Source: Bradyrhizobium nivariense (lineage in GTDB: Bacteria; Pseudomonadota; Alphaproteobacteria; Rhizobiales; Xanthobacteraceae). From it: a stretch of 64,000 nt of DNA. A program made the translations under genes and the position numbers. The stretch spans positions 62,001 to 126,000 of the forward strand of contig NZ_JARVWW010000017.1 in assembly GCF_029846715.1 (NCBI RefSeq), given 5' to 3'. Below are positions 53,961-61,905 of the stretch, one piece after another; positions within the stretch are counted from its first letter, which is position 1; the number at the start of each line of letters is the position of its first letter. The notes below the pieces were generated by a model. The model saw nothing but the letters and a program-made list of their open reading frames with translations. It was not told the origin of the DNA and ran no database searches.

Positions 53961-53977
53961 GCGGAGCGAAAACGCAC

Positions 53978-54574
53978 ATGTCCAATTCGAAAGCCGAACT
54001 CCGTGCCAAAGCCCTCGCGGCGCGCGATGCGCTGAGCGAAAAGAAACGCACCGCCGCCGCCGCCAAGCTCGCCATGCGTGGGCTGCCGTTCAAGCTCGTG
54101 CCCGGCAGCATCGTGTCCGGCTATTCGCCGATCCGAAGCGAGATCGATCCGATACCGCTGATGAAAAAACTCGCCGAGGAGGGCGCTAGGCTCGCGCTGC
54201 CTTGCGTCACCGCGCGCGGCCAGTCGCTGATCTTCCGCATCTTCCATCCGAACGATCGCCTGATGCTCGGCCCGCTCGGCATTCCCGAGCCGTCGCCTGG
54301 GGCCGCTGAAGTCATCCCGGACATCATGCTGACGCCGCTCGCTGCATTCGACCGTCTCGGCCATCGCATCGGCTATGGCGCGGGGCACTACGACCACACC
54401 TTCGCGCATCTGCGAAAAGGCAAGAACATCATCGGAATCGGGCTCGCTTTTGCAGCGCAGGAGATCAAGGCGGTTCCGGCACTATCCCACGACGTGGCGC
54501 TGGATTATGTGCTAACGGAATCGGACGTGTTCGATTTCCGGAGTTCTGAAGTTGCGCATTCTCTTCGTGGGTGA
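53978..54574 (+). CDS. fau: 5-formyltetrahydrofolate cyclo-ligase
   Basis: Returns 5-formyl-THF to 5,10-methenyl-THF using ATP. 198 residues from ATG 53978. The start SNSKAELRAKALAARDALS is typical, the substrate region has VSGYSPIRSEIDPIP, and the metal/ATP site RIGYGAGHYDHTFAHLR is complete. The frame upstream is open only because the repeat and 6S region lack stops. Next gene starts within its end. Confidence 0.92.
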   Translation: MSNSKAELRAKALAARDALSEKKRTAAAAKLAMRGLPFKLVPGSIVSGYSPIRSEIDPIPLMKKLAEEGARLALPCVTARGQSLIFRIFHPNDRLMLGPLGIPEPSPGAAEVIPDIMLTPLAAFDRLGHRIGYGAGHYDHTFAHLRKGKNIIGIGLAFAAQEIKAVPALSHDVALDYVLTESDVFDFRSSEVAHSLRG

Positions 54575-55376
54575 TGTCGTCGGCCGTAGCGGCCGCAACG
54601 CCATCGCCGAATATCTGCCCGGCATGGTCAAGGACTGGTCGCTCGATTTCGTCGTCGTCAACGGTGAGAATTCCGCCGGCGGCTTCGGCATCACGGAAGC
54701 GATCTATCAGGAGTTTCTCGACGCCGGCGCCGACGCGGTGACGCTCGGCAATCACTCCTGGGACCAGCGCGAAGCGCTTGTTTTCATCGAGCGCGCGGAG
54801 CGTTTGGTGCGGCCGGCGAACTATCCGCGCGGTACGCCCGGCCGCGGCGCCGCATTGGTCGAGACCAAGAACGGCAAGCACGCGCTCGTCGTCAACGCGC
54901 TCGGCCGCGTCTTCATGACCCCGTTCGACGATCCCTTCGCAGCCCTGGAGCGCGAGCTCGGCGCCTGCCCGCTCGGCATTGCCGCGGACGCCATCGTCGT
55001 CGATTTCCATTGCGAGGCGACCAGCGAGAAGCAGGGCATCGGCTTCTTCTGCGACGGCCGCGCCAGCCTCGTCGTCGGCACGCATACGCACGTGCCGACC
55101 GCCGACCACCAGATCCTGTCAGGCGGCACCGCCTACATGACCGACGCCGGCATGACCGGCGATTACGACTCCATCATCGGCATGCAGAAGGAAGAACCGC
55201 TGCGCCGGTTCACGTCGGGGATTCCCTCGGGCCGGTTCGAGCCGGCGGCGGGTGTCGCAACGCTCAGTGGCGTCGCCGTGGAAACGGACGATGCGACGGG
55301 GCTTGCGCTGCGGATTGCACCGGTGCGCGCCGGCGGCCGGCTGGAGCCGACGACGCCGAAATTCTGGCTGAGCTGA
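54552..55376 (+). CDS. YmdB-type metallophosphoesterase (TIGR00282 family)
   Basis: Dinuclear-metal phosphoesterase, 274 residues, with a TTG start that overlaps fau by 23 bp. The motif set is complete: RILFVGDVVGRSG (metal Asp), VVNGENSAGGFG, LGNHSWDQRE, VVDFHCEATSEK and VVGTHTHVPTADH. Bacillus YmdB hydrolyses cyclic nucleotides and affects development; the role in this organism is unknown. Coupling to fau suggests co-expression. Confidence 0.92.
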   Translation: MRILFVGDVVGRSGRNAIAEYLPGMVKDWSLDFVVVNGENSAGGFGITEAIYQEFLDAGADAVTLGNHSWDQREALVFIERAERLVRPANYPRGTPGRGAALVETKNGKHALVVNALGRVFMTPFDDPFAALERELGACPLGIAADAIVVDFHCEATSEKQGIGFFCDGRASLVVGTHTHVPTADHQILSGGTAYMTDAGMTGDYDSIIGMQKEEPLRRFTSGIPSGRFEPAAGVATLSGVAVETDDATGLALRIAPVRAGGRLEPTTPKFWLS

Positions 55377-55397
55377 ACGGTCGCACCACACACTCGG

Positions 55398-55520
55398 TGT
55401 CGTCCTGGCGAAAGCCAGGACCCATTACCAACGGCCGTAGTAATGGGCACATTCGTGGTCGAGGGCGTCGCGCCAAACAGGCCGTCGGGGTAATGGGTCC
55501 TGGCTTTCGCCAGGACGACA
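55398..55520. repeat. Palindromic intergenic repeat, family D copy 2
   Basis: TGTCGTCCTGGCGAAAGCCAG at the left and GGCTTTCGCCAGGACGACA at the right, with CCCATTAC and GTAATGGGT inner arms. It matches the element at 11961. It lies between the phosphoesterase gene and the convergent cytochrome gene. Confidence 0.87.
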
Positions 55521-55527
55521 CCAGTGA

Positions 55528-56871
55528 TTATTCCGCCGTCTGCTCCCGCAACTCCGCCACGTCCTTCGCCGTCAGCTTCGAGCCCTTCGTCCCAAACCGC
55601 GCCGTGACGTAATTCGCGACCGCGGCGATCTCGTCGTCGCTATACGCATTGCCGAACGCGGGCATCGACAGCGCGCCGTCGGGTGTGTGGCGCTTGGTGC
55701 CTGACAGCACGATCTGCGCGACGTTGGTGGCGGCGGGGTCGTTGACGGCCCAGGTGCCGGTCAGCGTTGCCGTCGGCGAGACCGGGCTCTCGCCGCTCCA
55801 GCCGTGGCAGCTGGCGCAGGCGCTGGCGAACACCTTCTTGCCGCGTGCATCCGCCGTGACGCCGTCCTTGTGCGAGGCGGGCGCGACCGGCGCCGTGGTT
55901 GCGGGCAGGTCGGTCGAAGGCACCGGCGGCACGCCGCGCAGATAGGCGACGATGCTTCGGATGTCTTCGGGGGCGAACTGGCTAAAGCTGTGATCGACCG
56001 CTTCGCCCATCGGACCCGACGCCGAGCCGTGGCCCGGCGCGTGGCCGAGCGAGAGATAGGAGACCAGGTCCTCGTCGCGCCAGCTGCCAAGGCCGGTGGC
56101 CTTGTCGGAGGAGATGTTGAAGGCGCGCCAGCCGGCCGTGATCGCGCCGCCGAACTTCTTGCGGTTGTCGAGCGCAAAGCCGAGATTACGCGGCGTATGG
56201 CATTCGCCGCAATGCGCCAGCGCCTCCGCGAGATACGCGCCGCGATTCCACTCCGGGCTCTTCGACGCATCAGGCGCAAAGCGCGTGTCCGGATTGAACA
56301 CGGCCGACCAGAACATCATCGCCCAGCGCTGGTTGAACGGGAAGGACAGCGTGTTCTCCGGCGGCTTCGCGCGTACTGCCGGCAGGCTGAACAGATAGGC
56401 CTTCACCGCCAGCACGTCCTCGTTCGTCATGGTGGTGTAGGACGTGTACGGCATCGCCGGATAGAGCCGGGCGCCGTCATGCCGCTTGCCGCGCTGGACG
56501 GCGTTGAGAAAATCCTGGTCGCTGTAATTGCCGATGCCGGTGTCCTTGTCCGGCGTGATGTTGGTGGAATAGAGCGTGCCGAACGGCAGCTTGAAGCCGA
56601 GCCCGCCGGCATACTCCTTCTCGCCCGGCTTGGTGTGGCAGACCATGCAGTCGGCCGCCTTCGCGAGATATTCGCCGCGCTCGATCAGGCTGGCCTTCTC
56701 GAGCTTCGCCGGCACGCCGGTCGGCTTGCCGGCACGGTAATCCGCCAGCGCAACCTTCGGGCCGCCCGCGAAGTCGAGCGGGCCGGGCCCGCGGATGATC
56801 CAGACGCCGAGCGCCACCACGACAATGGCGATCACGACCAGGCTTGTGAGGATACGCATCTTGCCGCTCAT
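55528..56871 (-). CDS. Membrane-anchored triheme cytochrome c subunit of a molybdenum hydroxylase
   Basis: 447 residues. N-terminal membrane helix (about 6-26, ILTSLVVIAIVVVALGVWII) anchors it facing the periplasm. Three heme-binding CXXCH motifs: CMVCH, CGECH and CASCH, each in a cytochrome c domain, like the cytochrome subunits of membrane alcohol or aldehyde dehydrogenases. Start overlaps the stop of the upstream large subunit (ATGA). It would pass electrons from the molybdenum enzyme to the respiratory chain. The partner oxidase is not in the window. Confidence 0.92.
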   Translation of the reverse strand: MSGKMRILTSLVVIAIVVVALGVWIIRGPGPLDFAGGPKVALADYRAGKPTGVPAKLEKASLIERGEYLAKAADCMVCHTKPGEKEYAGGLGFKLPFGTLYSTNITPDKDTGIGNYSDQDFLNAVQRGKRHDGARLYPAMPYTSYTTMTNEDVLAVKAYLFSLPAVRAKPPENTLSFPFNQRWAMMFWSAVFNPDTRFAPDASKSPEWNRGAYLAEALAHCGECHTPRNLGFALDNRKKFGGAITAGWRAFNISSDKATGLGSWRDEDLVSYLSLGHAPGHGSASGPMGEAVDHSFSQFAPEDIRSIVAYLRGVPPVPSTDLPATTAPVAPASHKDGVTADARGKKVFASACASCHGWSGESPVSPTATLTGTWAVNDPAATNVAQIVLSGTKRHTPDGALSMPAFGNAYSDDEIAAVANYVTARFGTKGSKLTAKDVAELREQTAE

Positions 56872-59048
56872 GCCTTTTTCCCCGCAGCCAGCAATTTCCG
56901 GTCGATCGGCAGGCGCCGCAGCGCCACGCCGGTTGCCGCGTAAATCGCATTGCGCAGCGCCGGCGGTCCCGCCGTCGTGCCGGTCTCGCCAATTCCGCCC
57001 GGTGCCTCGCCGCTCTTGACGACGTGAACCTCGATCTTGGGCGTCTGATTGATTCGCAACATCCGGTAGTCATTGAAGTTGGATTGCTGGACGCGCCCCT
57101 TTTCGATGGTGATCTCGCCGTAGAGCGCGGCGGTAAGGCCGAAGATCAGCCCGCCCTCGACCTGAGCCACGATCGTATCGGGATTGACGGCAATGCCTGT
57201 ATCCACCACCGAGGTCGCACGGCGCAGATTGACCTCGCCTTGCTCGTCGACCTCCGCTTCCACGACGGTGGCGATGAAACTCCCGAAGGACGGCTGCAGG
57301 CACACGCCGCGCCCGACGCGCGCCGGCAACGGTTGATCCCAATTGGCCTTTTCTGCCGCGAGATTGAGGACGGACAGGAAGCGCGGCTGATTGGCCAGCA
57401 TTCCACGGCGAAACTCGACGGGGTCCTTGCCGGCCTTGCGCGCCAGTTCGTCCACGAAGCATTCGGCGGCAAACACGTTGTTGTTGGGGCCGACCCCGCG
57501 CCAGAACCCGGTCGGGATCGCCGGCGGTTCGGCCCGCACAAATTCGACGTGGAAGTTCGGGATCTCGTAGGGCACGTCGGTGGCGCTGTCGATCGCGTCG
57601 ATATCGATGCCCTTCTGGAACGCCGGCGGCAGCCAGCGCGCGATGATCGCAGCGCCGGCGATCTTGTATTTCCAGCTGGCGATCTTGCCGTTGGACAGGG
57701 TCGCTGCGATCGTGTCGCGATAGACCGGTCGATAGACGTCGTGCTGAATGTCTTCCTCGCGGGTCCACACCACCTTGACCGGCCCGTCGACCTGCTTGGC
57801 GATGCGAACGGCCGCGACCACCATGTCGGGCTCGAGCTTGCGGCCGAAGCCGCCACCGAGCAGGTGCTGGTTGACGGTCACCTTCTCGACCGGGAGTCCG
57901 GCGGCCTTGGCCGCCTCCGACTGCACGCGCGCCATGATCTGCGTTCCGGTCCAGATTTCGCAGGAGTCGGGCTTGCAATGCACCGTGGCGTTCAACGGCT
58001 CCATCGTTGCATGCGCCAGGAATGGCAGCTCGAACGAAGCCTCGATCTTTTCGCCGGAGGCGAGGCCCTTGGTGATGTCGCCGGTGGATTTGGCGACCAC
58101 GCCGTCCTTTGCGCTGGCGGCGCGCAAATCGTCCCAGATCGCTTTCGAATCGATCTTCGCGTTCGGTCCCTCGTTCCACTCGATGTCGAGCGCGTCCAGG
58201 CCTTTCTTCGCCGCCCACATGTGATCGCCGACGACGGCAACGAGATCGTCGAGCACGACGATCTGCCGCACGCCCGGAATCTTCTTGGCGGCACGGTCAT
58301 CGACCTTGCCGACCTTGCCCCCGAAAACCGGGCACTGCGCTAGCGTTGCGAACTTCATGTTCGGCACGATGGCGTCGATGCCGTAGACCGCCTTGCCGTT
58401 GACCTTCTCGGGCGTGTCGAGCCGCTTGAACGGCTGGCCGATATAGACGAAATCCTTGGGGTCCTTGAGCGGGACGTCCTTGGGCGGCGTCTGGCCGCTT
58501 GCGGCAGCCGCAAGCGCGCCATAGGCAAGCGTCCGGCCGCTCGCCTTGTGGGTCACCTCACCCTTCGAGGTCGTGCAACTGGCGGGATCGACGCCCCATT
58601 GCGCGGCCGCAGCCTGCACCAGCATGGCGCGCGCACTGGCGCCGGCATCGCGCAGCGGCTTCCAGAACGCTCGGACCGACGTGGAGCCTCCGGTCGCCTG
58701 AATGATGAAAATGGGATTGCCGTAAAGCTTCTCGTTGGCGGGTGCGTGCAGCAGTTGGACCTTCGCCCAGTCGGCGTCGAGCTCCTCTGCCAGGATCATT
58801 GAGACCGCGGTGTAGATTCCCTGTCCCATCTCGACTTGCGGCATCACCAGCGTCGTCAGACCTTCCGGGTCGATGCGGATGAAGGCGTTGGGCGCGAACT
58901 TCCCATCGGTCGCGTCAGGCGGCTGCACCGGCTCGTTCGCGGCGGCGCGCAGCGGCAGATGGAAGGCGAGCAGAAAGCCCGTGGCGAGGCCGCCGGTCAG
59001 AAGCGTGCGGCGGGAGACGCTGCTATGTGCGATCATGGCGGACCTCAC
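56868..59048 (-). CDS. Xanthine dehydrogenase family molybdopterin-binding subunit, Tat-exported (IorB-like)
   Basis: 726 residues, the catalytic subunit of a molybdenum hydroxylase, with a twin-arginine signal (SVSRRTLLTGGLATGF). Conserved blocks are NEPVQPP, then FGRKLEPDM in a molybdopterin loop, WRGVGPNNN, and the catalytic Glu in GGIGETGT near the C terminus. It resembles the large subunit of isoquinoline 1-oxidoreductase and membrane aldehyde dehydrogenases rather than xanthine dehydrogenase. Substrate unknown; aldehydes or N-heterocycles are the main options. It lies between the iron-sulfur subunit and the cytochrome subunit, overlapping both. Confidence 0.93.
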   Translation of the reverse strand: MRSAMIAHSSVSRRTLLTGGLATGFLLAFHLPLRAAANEPVQPPDATDGKFAPNAFIRIDPEGLTTLVMPQVEMGQGIYTAVSMILAEELDADWAKVQLLHAPANEKLYGNPIFIIQATGGSTSVRAFWKPLRDAGASARAMLVQAAAAQWGVDPASCTTSKGEVTHKASGRTLAYGALAAAASGQTPPKDVPLKDPKDFVYIGQPFKRLDTPEKVNGKAVYGIDAIVPNMKFATLAQCPVFGGKVGKVDDRAAKKIPGVRQIVVLDDLVAVVGDHMWAAKKGLDALDIEWNEGPNAKIDSKAIWDDLRAASAKDGVVAKSTGDITKGLASGEKIEASFELPFLAHATMEPLNATVHCKPDSCEIWTGTQIMARVQSEAAKAAGLPVEKVTVNQHLLGGGFGRKLEPDMVVAAVRIAKQVDGPVKVVWTREEDIQHDVYRPVYRDTIAATLSNGKIASWKYKIAGAAIIARWLPPAFQKGIDIDAIDSATDVPYEIPNFHVEFVRAEPPAIPTGFWRGVGPNNNVFAAECFVDELARKAGKDPVEFRRGMLANQPRFLSVLNLAAEKANWDQPLPARVGRGVCLQPSFGSFIATVVEAEVDEQGEVNLRRATSVVDTGIAVNPDTIVAQVEGGLIFGLTAALYGEITIEKGRVQQSNFNDYRMLRINQTPKIEVHVVKSGEAPGGIGETGTTAGPPALRNAIYAATGVALRRLPIDRKLLAAGKKA

Positions 59049-59515
59049 GACTGCCGGCCGGAGGCGGCCTGCTTGATGGCCTCGCGGATGCGCACATAGG
59101 TGCCGCAGCGGCAGATGTTGCCGGCCATCGCGGCGTCGATGTCGGAATCGTCAGGGCTGGGCGTTGCCGCCAGCAGTGCCGCGGCCGACATGATCTGGCC
59201 GGACTGGCAGTAGCCGCACTGGATCACTTCGAGATCGAGCCAGGCCTTCTGCACCTTCGCGCCCGCCGGCGTGCTGCCGACATGCTCGATCGTGGTGATG
59301 GCGCGGTTCGCGACCGCGCTGACCGGCAATACGCAGGAGCGCACTGCCTTGCCGTCGACGTGCACGGTGCAGGCGCCGCACTGCGCGATGCCGCAGCCGA
59401 ACTTGGTGCCGGTCATGCCGAGGACGTCGCGCAGCACCCACAGCAGCGGCATTTCAGGTGGCGCGTCGAAGGATTTCGTTTCGCCGTTGATGGTGAGAAC
59501 AGTTGCCATATGCAT
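59045..59515 (-). CDS. (2Fe-2S)-binding subunit of molybdenum hydroxylase (IorA-like)
   Basis: 156 residues. Two clusters: plant-type ferredoxin motif in CGIAQCGACTVHVDGKAVRSC and the C-terminal four-helix cluster in CGYCQSGQIM plus NICRCGTYVRIREAI. This is the small subunit of a two-subunit (plus cytochrome) molybdenum hydroxylase such as isoquinoline 1-oxidoreductase. No Tat signal of its own, so it would be exported with the large subunit. Overlaps the large-subunit start by 4 bp. First gene of the minus-strand operon. Confidence 0.94.
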   Translation of the reverse strand: MHMATVLTINGETKSFDAPPEMPLLWVLRDVLGMTGTKFGCGIAQCGACTVHVDGKAVRSCVLPVSAVANRAITTIEHVGSTPAGAKVQKAWLDLEVIQCGYCQSGQIMSAAALLAATPSPDDSDIDAAMAGNICRCGTYVRIREAIKQAASGRQS

Positions 59516-59868
59516 CCCCTTGCTCGCTCGATCGCTTACGGCGATCTAGTCAGCGAATTTGCGCGCGACAATAATCATACCGATGCGAAACGATGAAGCG
59601 TCGAAGTTTTCTGCGATGCATATTTGCGCAGCGAGCGCGTCAGGCCATGACGTTCACGAATTTGTGCGGCGATCGCTGCTGTGATTTTGGGCTAATTGAT
59701 ATGATAACCGTCATTTTCTGACGTATTTTCTTCAGTTCCGCCGTTGCTCGGCGCACATGGCCGTGCGAACTCGCAAAATCATGCGATGACGAAAGTCGTG
59801 CGATTATGGAAGTCGATCGACGGCGCGGATTATCGCATATGAGCTCGGCGGGGTCTGAGCGAGCGCCT

Positions 59869-59999
59869 CGTCCTTCGAGACGACCGCTTCGCGGCCTCCT
59901 CAGGATGAGGCTGACTGGCAGCTGTGCCTGTCGAAATTGCTGCCACATACTCCGTCCTCATCCTGAGCCGCCGGAGGCGGGCGTCTCGAAGGACGGCCG
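59869..59999. repeat. Palindromic intergenic repeat, family B copy 4
   Basis: Left end CGTCCTTCGAGACGACCGC and GCCTCCTCAGGATGAGG, right end CCTCATCCTGAGCCGCCGG and GGGCGTCTCGAAGGACGGCC. The centre differs from the other copies. Confidence 0.83.
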
Positions 60000-60108
60000 C
60001 AGGGGAGATTCGCAACGCGGGTAAGAACGATGGCGCCGGCAGATGCTGACTCACTCGCGTGAGGGGTCTGACTCTTTATATGCGCAGCTTCGGAATAATA
60101 GCAGTATA

Positions 60109-60225
60109 CGCCTGTTTTGCCCGACGGCGCAACGGCCGCACGAGGCGCCTAGATCGACGGCTTCATCAGGCGCTTAAGCCATTGATTCCGCTCGCCCCGG
60201 CTACTGTGCATGGGGTTGTTTTCGA
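60109..60225. repeat. Composite intergenic repeat, family H copy 2
   Basis: Blocks CCTGTTTTGCCCGACGGCG, AAGCCATTGATTCCGCT and CCGGCTACTGTGCATGGGG in the same order as the element at 31777, with a longer unrelated spacer. The shared 3' part continues with TTGTTTTCGA. Confidence 0.75.
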
Positions 60226-60282
60226 GCTTTTTGATTCAGGGACGTCATAGCGCCGTCGCAGTAGGCGCGTCGCGACGGCCCG

Positions 60283-61707
60283 TCAGCTCTGCCGAAAGCC
60301 CATCCGGAAGGCGCCCCAGTGCTTGCCGCGGATCATGATCGGCGAAGACAGATCCTTCATCAGCACGAACTGCCCGCCGCCCATGTCGCGGCGATAGGTC
60401 TGGAGCAGGAACGGCTTGGTGTTGGCAGCGACCTTCTTCACTGCGCGATCGGTGAACAGGCGGCGGTTGCGGCAATTGGCGTTATTCCAGACCGGGTCCT
60501 TGCCCTGCGGCAGGCGGTAGTTCGGGTTGTGCGTCGGCAGATAGCCGCCCTTGGCCCAGGCGACGCAGAACACGATCCGGGAATCGGATTTCTGGATCGG
60601 ATCCTGGATCGCGGGCAGCAGGCGGTCGGTGAACTCGACATAGTTGGTGTTGTACTGCTTGGGATCGCTGCCGAAGATTTCCCGGTAGTTCTCGTCCATG
60701 AGCTGGTCGAGCGTGATCTCGCCGCGGTCGATTGCGGCTTCGAACTCGGCCGAGATCCGCTTTGCGGTCTCGACGACGACGCGGATCAGCGGCGCATCGG
60801 ATGTCTCCACGCCGCTGTCGGCGATCAGTGCGATCAGGCCTTCAGACGTGTCGAGCAGTTTTGTCACGCGCTGATCGGCGTTCTTGAGGTCGCGCGAGGA
60901 GAGGTCGACGCCCTTGGCAAGCTCGTTGAGCTCGCTGATGACGGTGTCGCAGTGTCCGAGATTGGAGGTCGCCGCGCGTGTGACGCTGCCGATTTCCGCT
61001 TCCACGGAGGCGAAGCCCTGCTGGACCCGCGAGATGATGCCGGAGATCTGCTGGGCGCCTTCGCCGGCAGTCTTTGCGCGCTGCGATGCGTCGCTGCTCT
61101 CCCCGATCAGGCCTTCGATCTGGCCGTCGAGATCGCGTACGGTATCGGAGATCTGATGCGTGGCCCGGCGGGTGGCTTCCGCGAGGTTCTTCACCTCGCT
61201 CGCGACCACGGCGAAGCCGCGGCCGGCATTGCCGGCGCGTGCCGCCTCGATGGTGGCGTTGAGCGCGAGCAGATTGGTCTGCTTCGCGATCGCCTCGATC
61301 GAGCCGGACACCTTTGCCACCTGCGCCAGCGCCGAGCCGACGGCGCTCAAGCGCGCCTCGATCCGCTCCACCGCCGCCACGAGCTCGGAGATGTGGCTCA
61401 CCGCGGCGTCGACTGCGCCGCGCGACTGCGCGATCTCGCCGACCGCCGCTGACGTGGTCGATTGCACCGCCTGTGAGGCATTGGCGATGTCGTGGTTGGC
61501 CGAGACCATCGTCTCGGCGGTTTCCTGGAGGTGATGGAACCGTTCTGACTGGTTCGCGACGCGGTTTGCGACTTCCTGGACGTTGCCGGCGATGTCGGCG
61601 AGTTCCACGCCGAGGCCGCCGATGCGGTCCGCGAGCTGATCAATCAGCCGTTCGGCAAGTGTTCGGTTGGAGTCGGTGTCCAGTACTGCAAGTTGTACGA
61701 CGGACAT
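60283..61707 (-). CDS. Soluble methyl-accepting chemotaxis protein with C-terminal sensor domain
   Basis: 474 residues, no signal peptide or membrane segment, so a cytoplasmic receptor. The signalling domain comes first (about 40-280), with the hairpin tip near IAKQTNLLALNATIEAARAG and GRGFAVVASEVKNLAE. Residues from about 290 form the sensor: a helix (VVVETAKRISAEFEAAIDRG) then a conserved block with GYLPTHNPNYRLP, NCRNRRLF, YRRDMGGGQFV and RGKHWGAFRMGF. The same block ends the next receptor gene. The reversed order (signalling before sensing) is unusual. Ligand unknown. GGAGG is 11 bp upstream. Confidence 0.9.
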   Translation of the reverse strand: MSVVQLAVLDTDSNRTLAERLIDQLADRIGGLGVELADIAGNVQEVANRVANQSERFHHLQETAETMVSANHDIANASQAVQSTTSAAVGEIAQSRGAVDAAVSHISELVAAVERIEARLSAVGSALAQVAKVSGSIEAIAKQTNLLALNATIEAARAGNAGRGFAVVASEVKNLAEATRRATHQISDTVRDLDGQIEGLIGESSDASQRAKTAGEGAQQISGIISRVQQGFASVEAEIGSVTRAATSNLGHCDTVISELNELAKGVDLSSRDLKNADQRVTKLLDTSEGLIALIADSGVETSDAPLIRVVVETAKRISAEFEAAIDRGEITLDQLMDENYREIFGSDPKQYNTNYVEFTDRLLPAIQDPIQKSDSRIVFCVAWAKGGYLPTHNPNYRLPQGKDPVWNNANCRNRRLFTDRAVKKVAANTKPFLLQTYRRDMGGGQFVLMKDLSSPIMIRGKHWGAFRMGFRQS

Positions 61708-61856
61708 GTCTTGAGAGTCCTCCAGTCAGAGCCGTTCGCCGGCTCTCCGCGGCATTCCCATTCCAATTCCAATTCCAACTCTAAAAGATGATTCGCGGCC
61801 GATGTCTTGCCTGAGCGTGCACTCAGGCGCAATTCGCGCCTTAGCTCTGTGGTTTG

Positions 61857-61905
61857 GGTATGACCTTGCCGAAAAGCCGCTGCACACTTTTTCGGATCAT
61901 GTCCT
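61857..61905. repeat. Palindromic intergenic repeat, family C copy 3, degraded
   Basis: GGTATGACCTTGCCGAAAAG and CACTTTTTCGGATCATGTCC resemble the second hairpin of the copy at 17068 with several mismatches. It overlaps the last two bases of the downstream receptor gene. Confidence 0.55.

Larger units (their letters stand above)
59516..60282. other. 767-bp intergenic region, AT-richer, with repeats
   Basis: No gene is supported. 59540-59860 is richer in A/T than its surroundings and has no clear feature; it should contain the promoter of the molybdenum hydroxylase operon. A family B repeat (59869-59999) and a family H repeat (60109-60225) follow. Confidence 0.75.

Noticed and set aside
53417..53977. 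N-terminal extension of the formyl-THF cyclo-ligase
   Set aside because: The extension covers a repeat, the 6S RNA and another repeat; the conserved protein begins at 53978.
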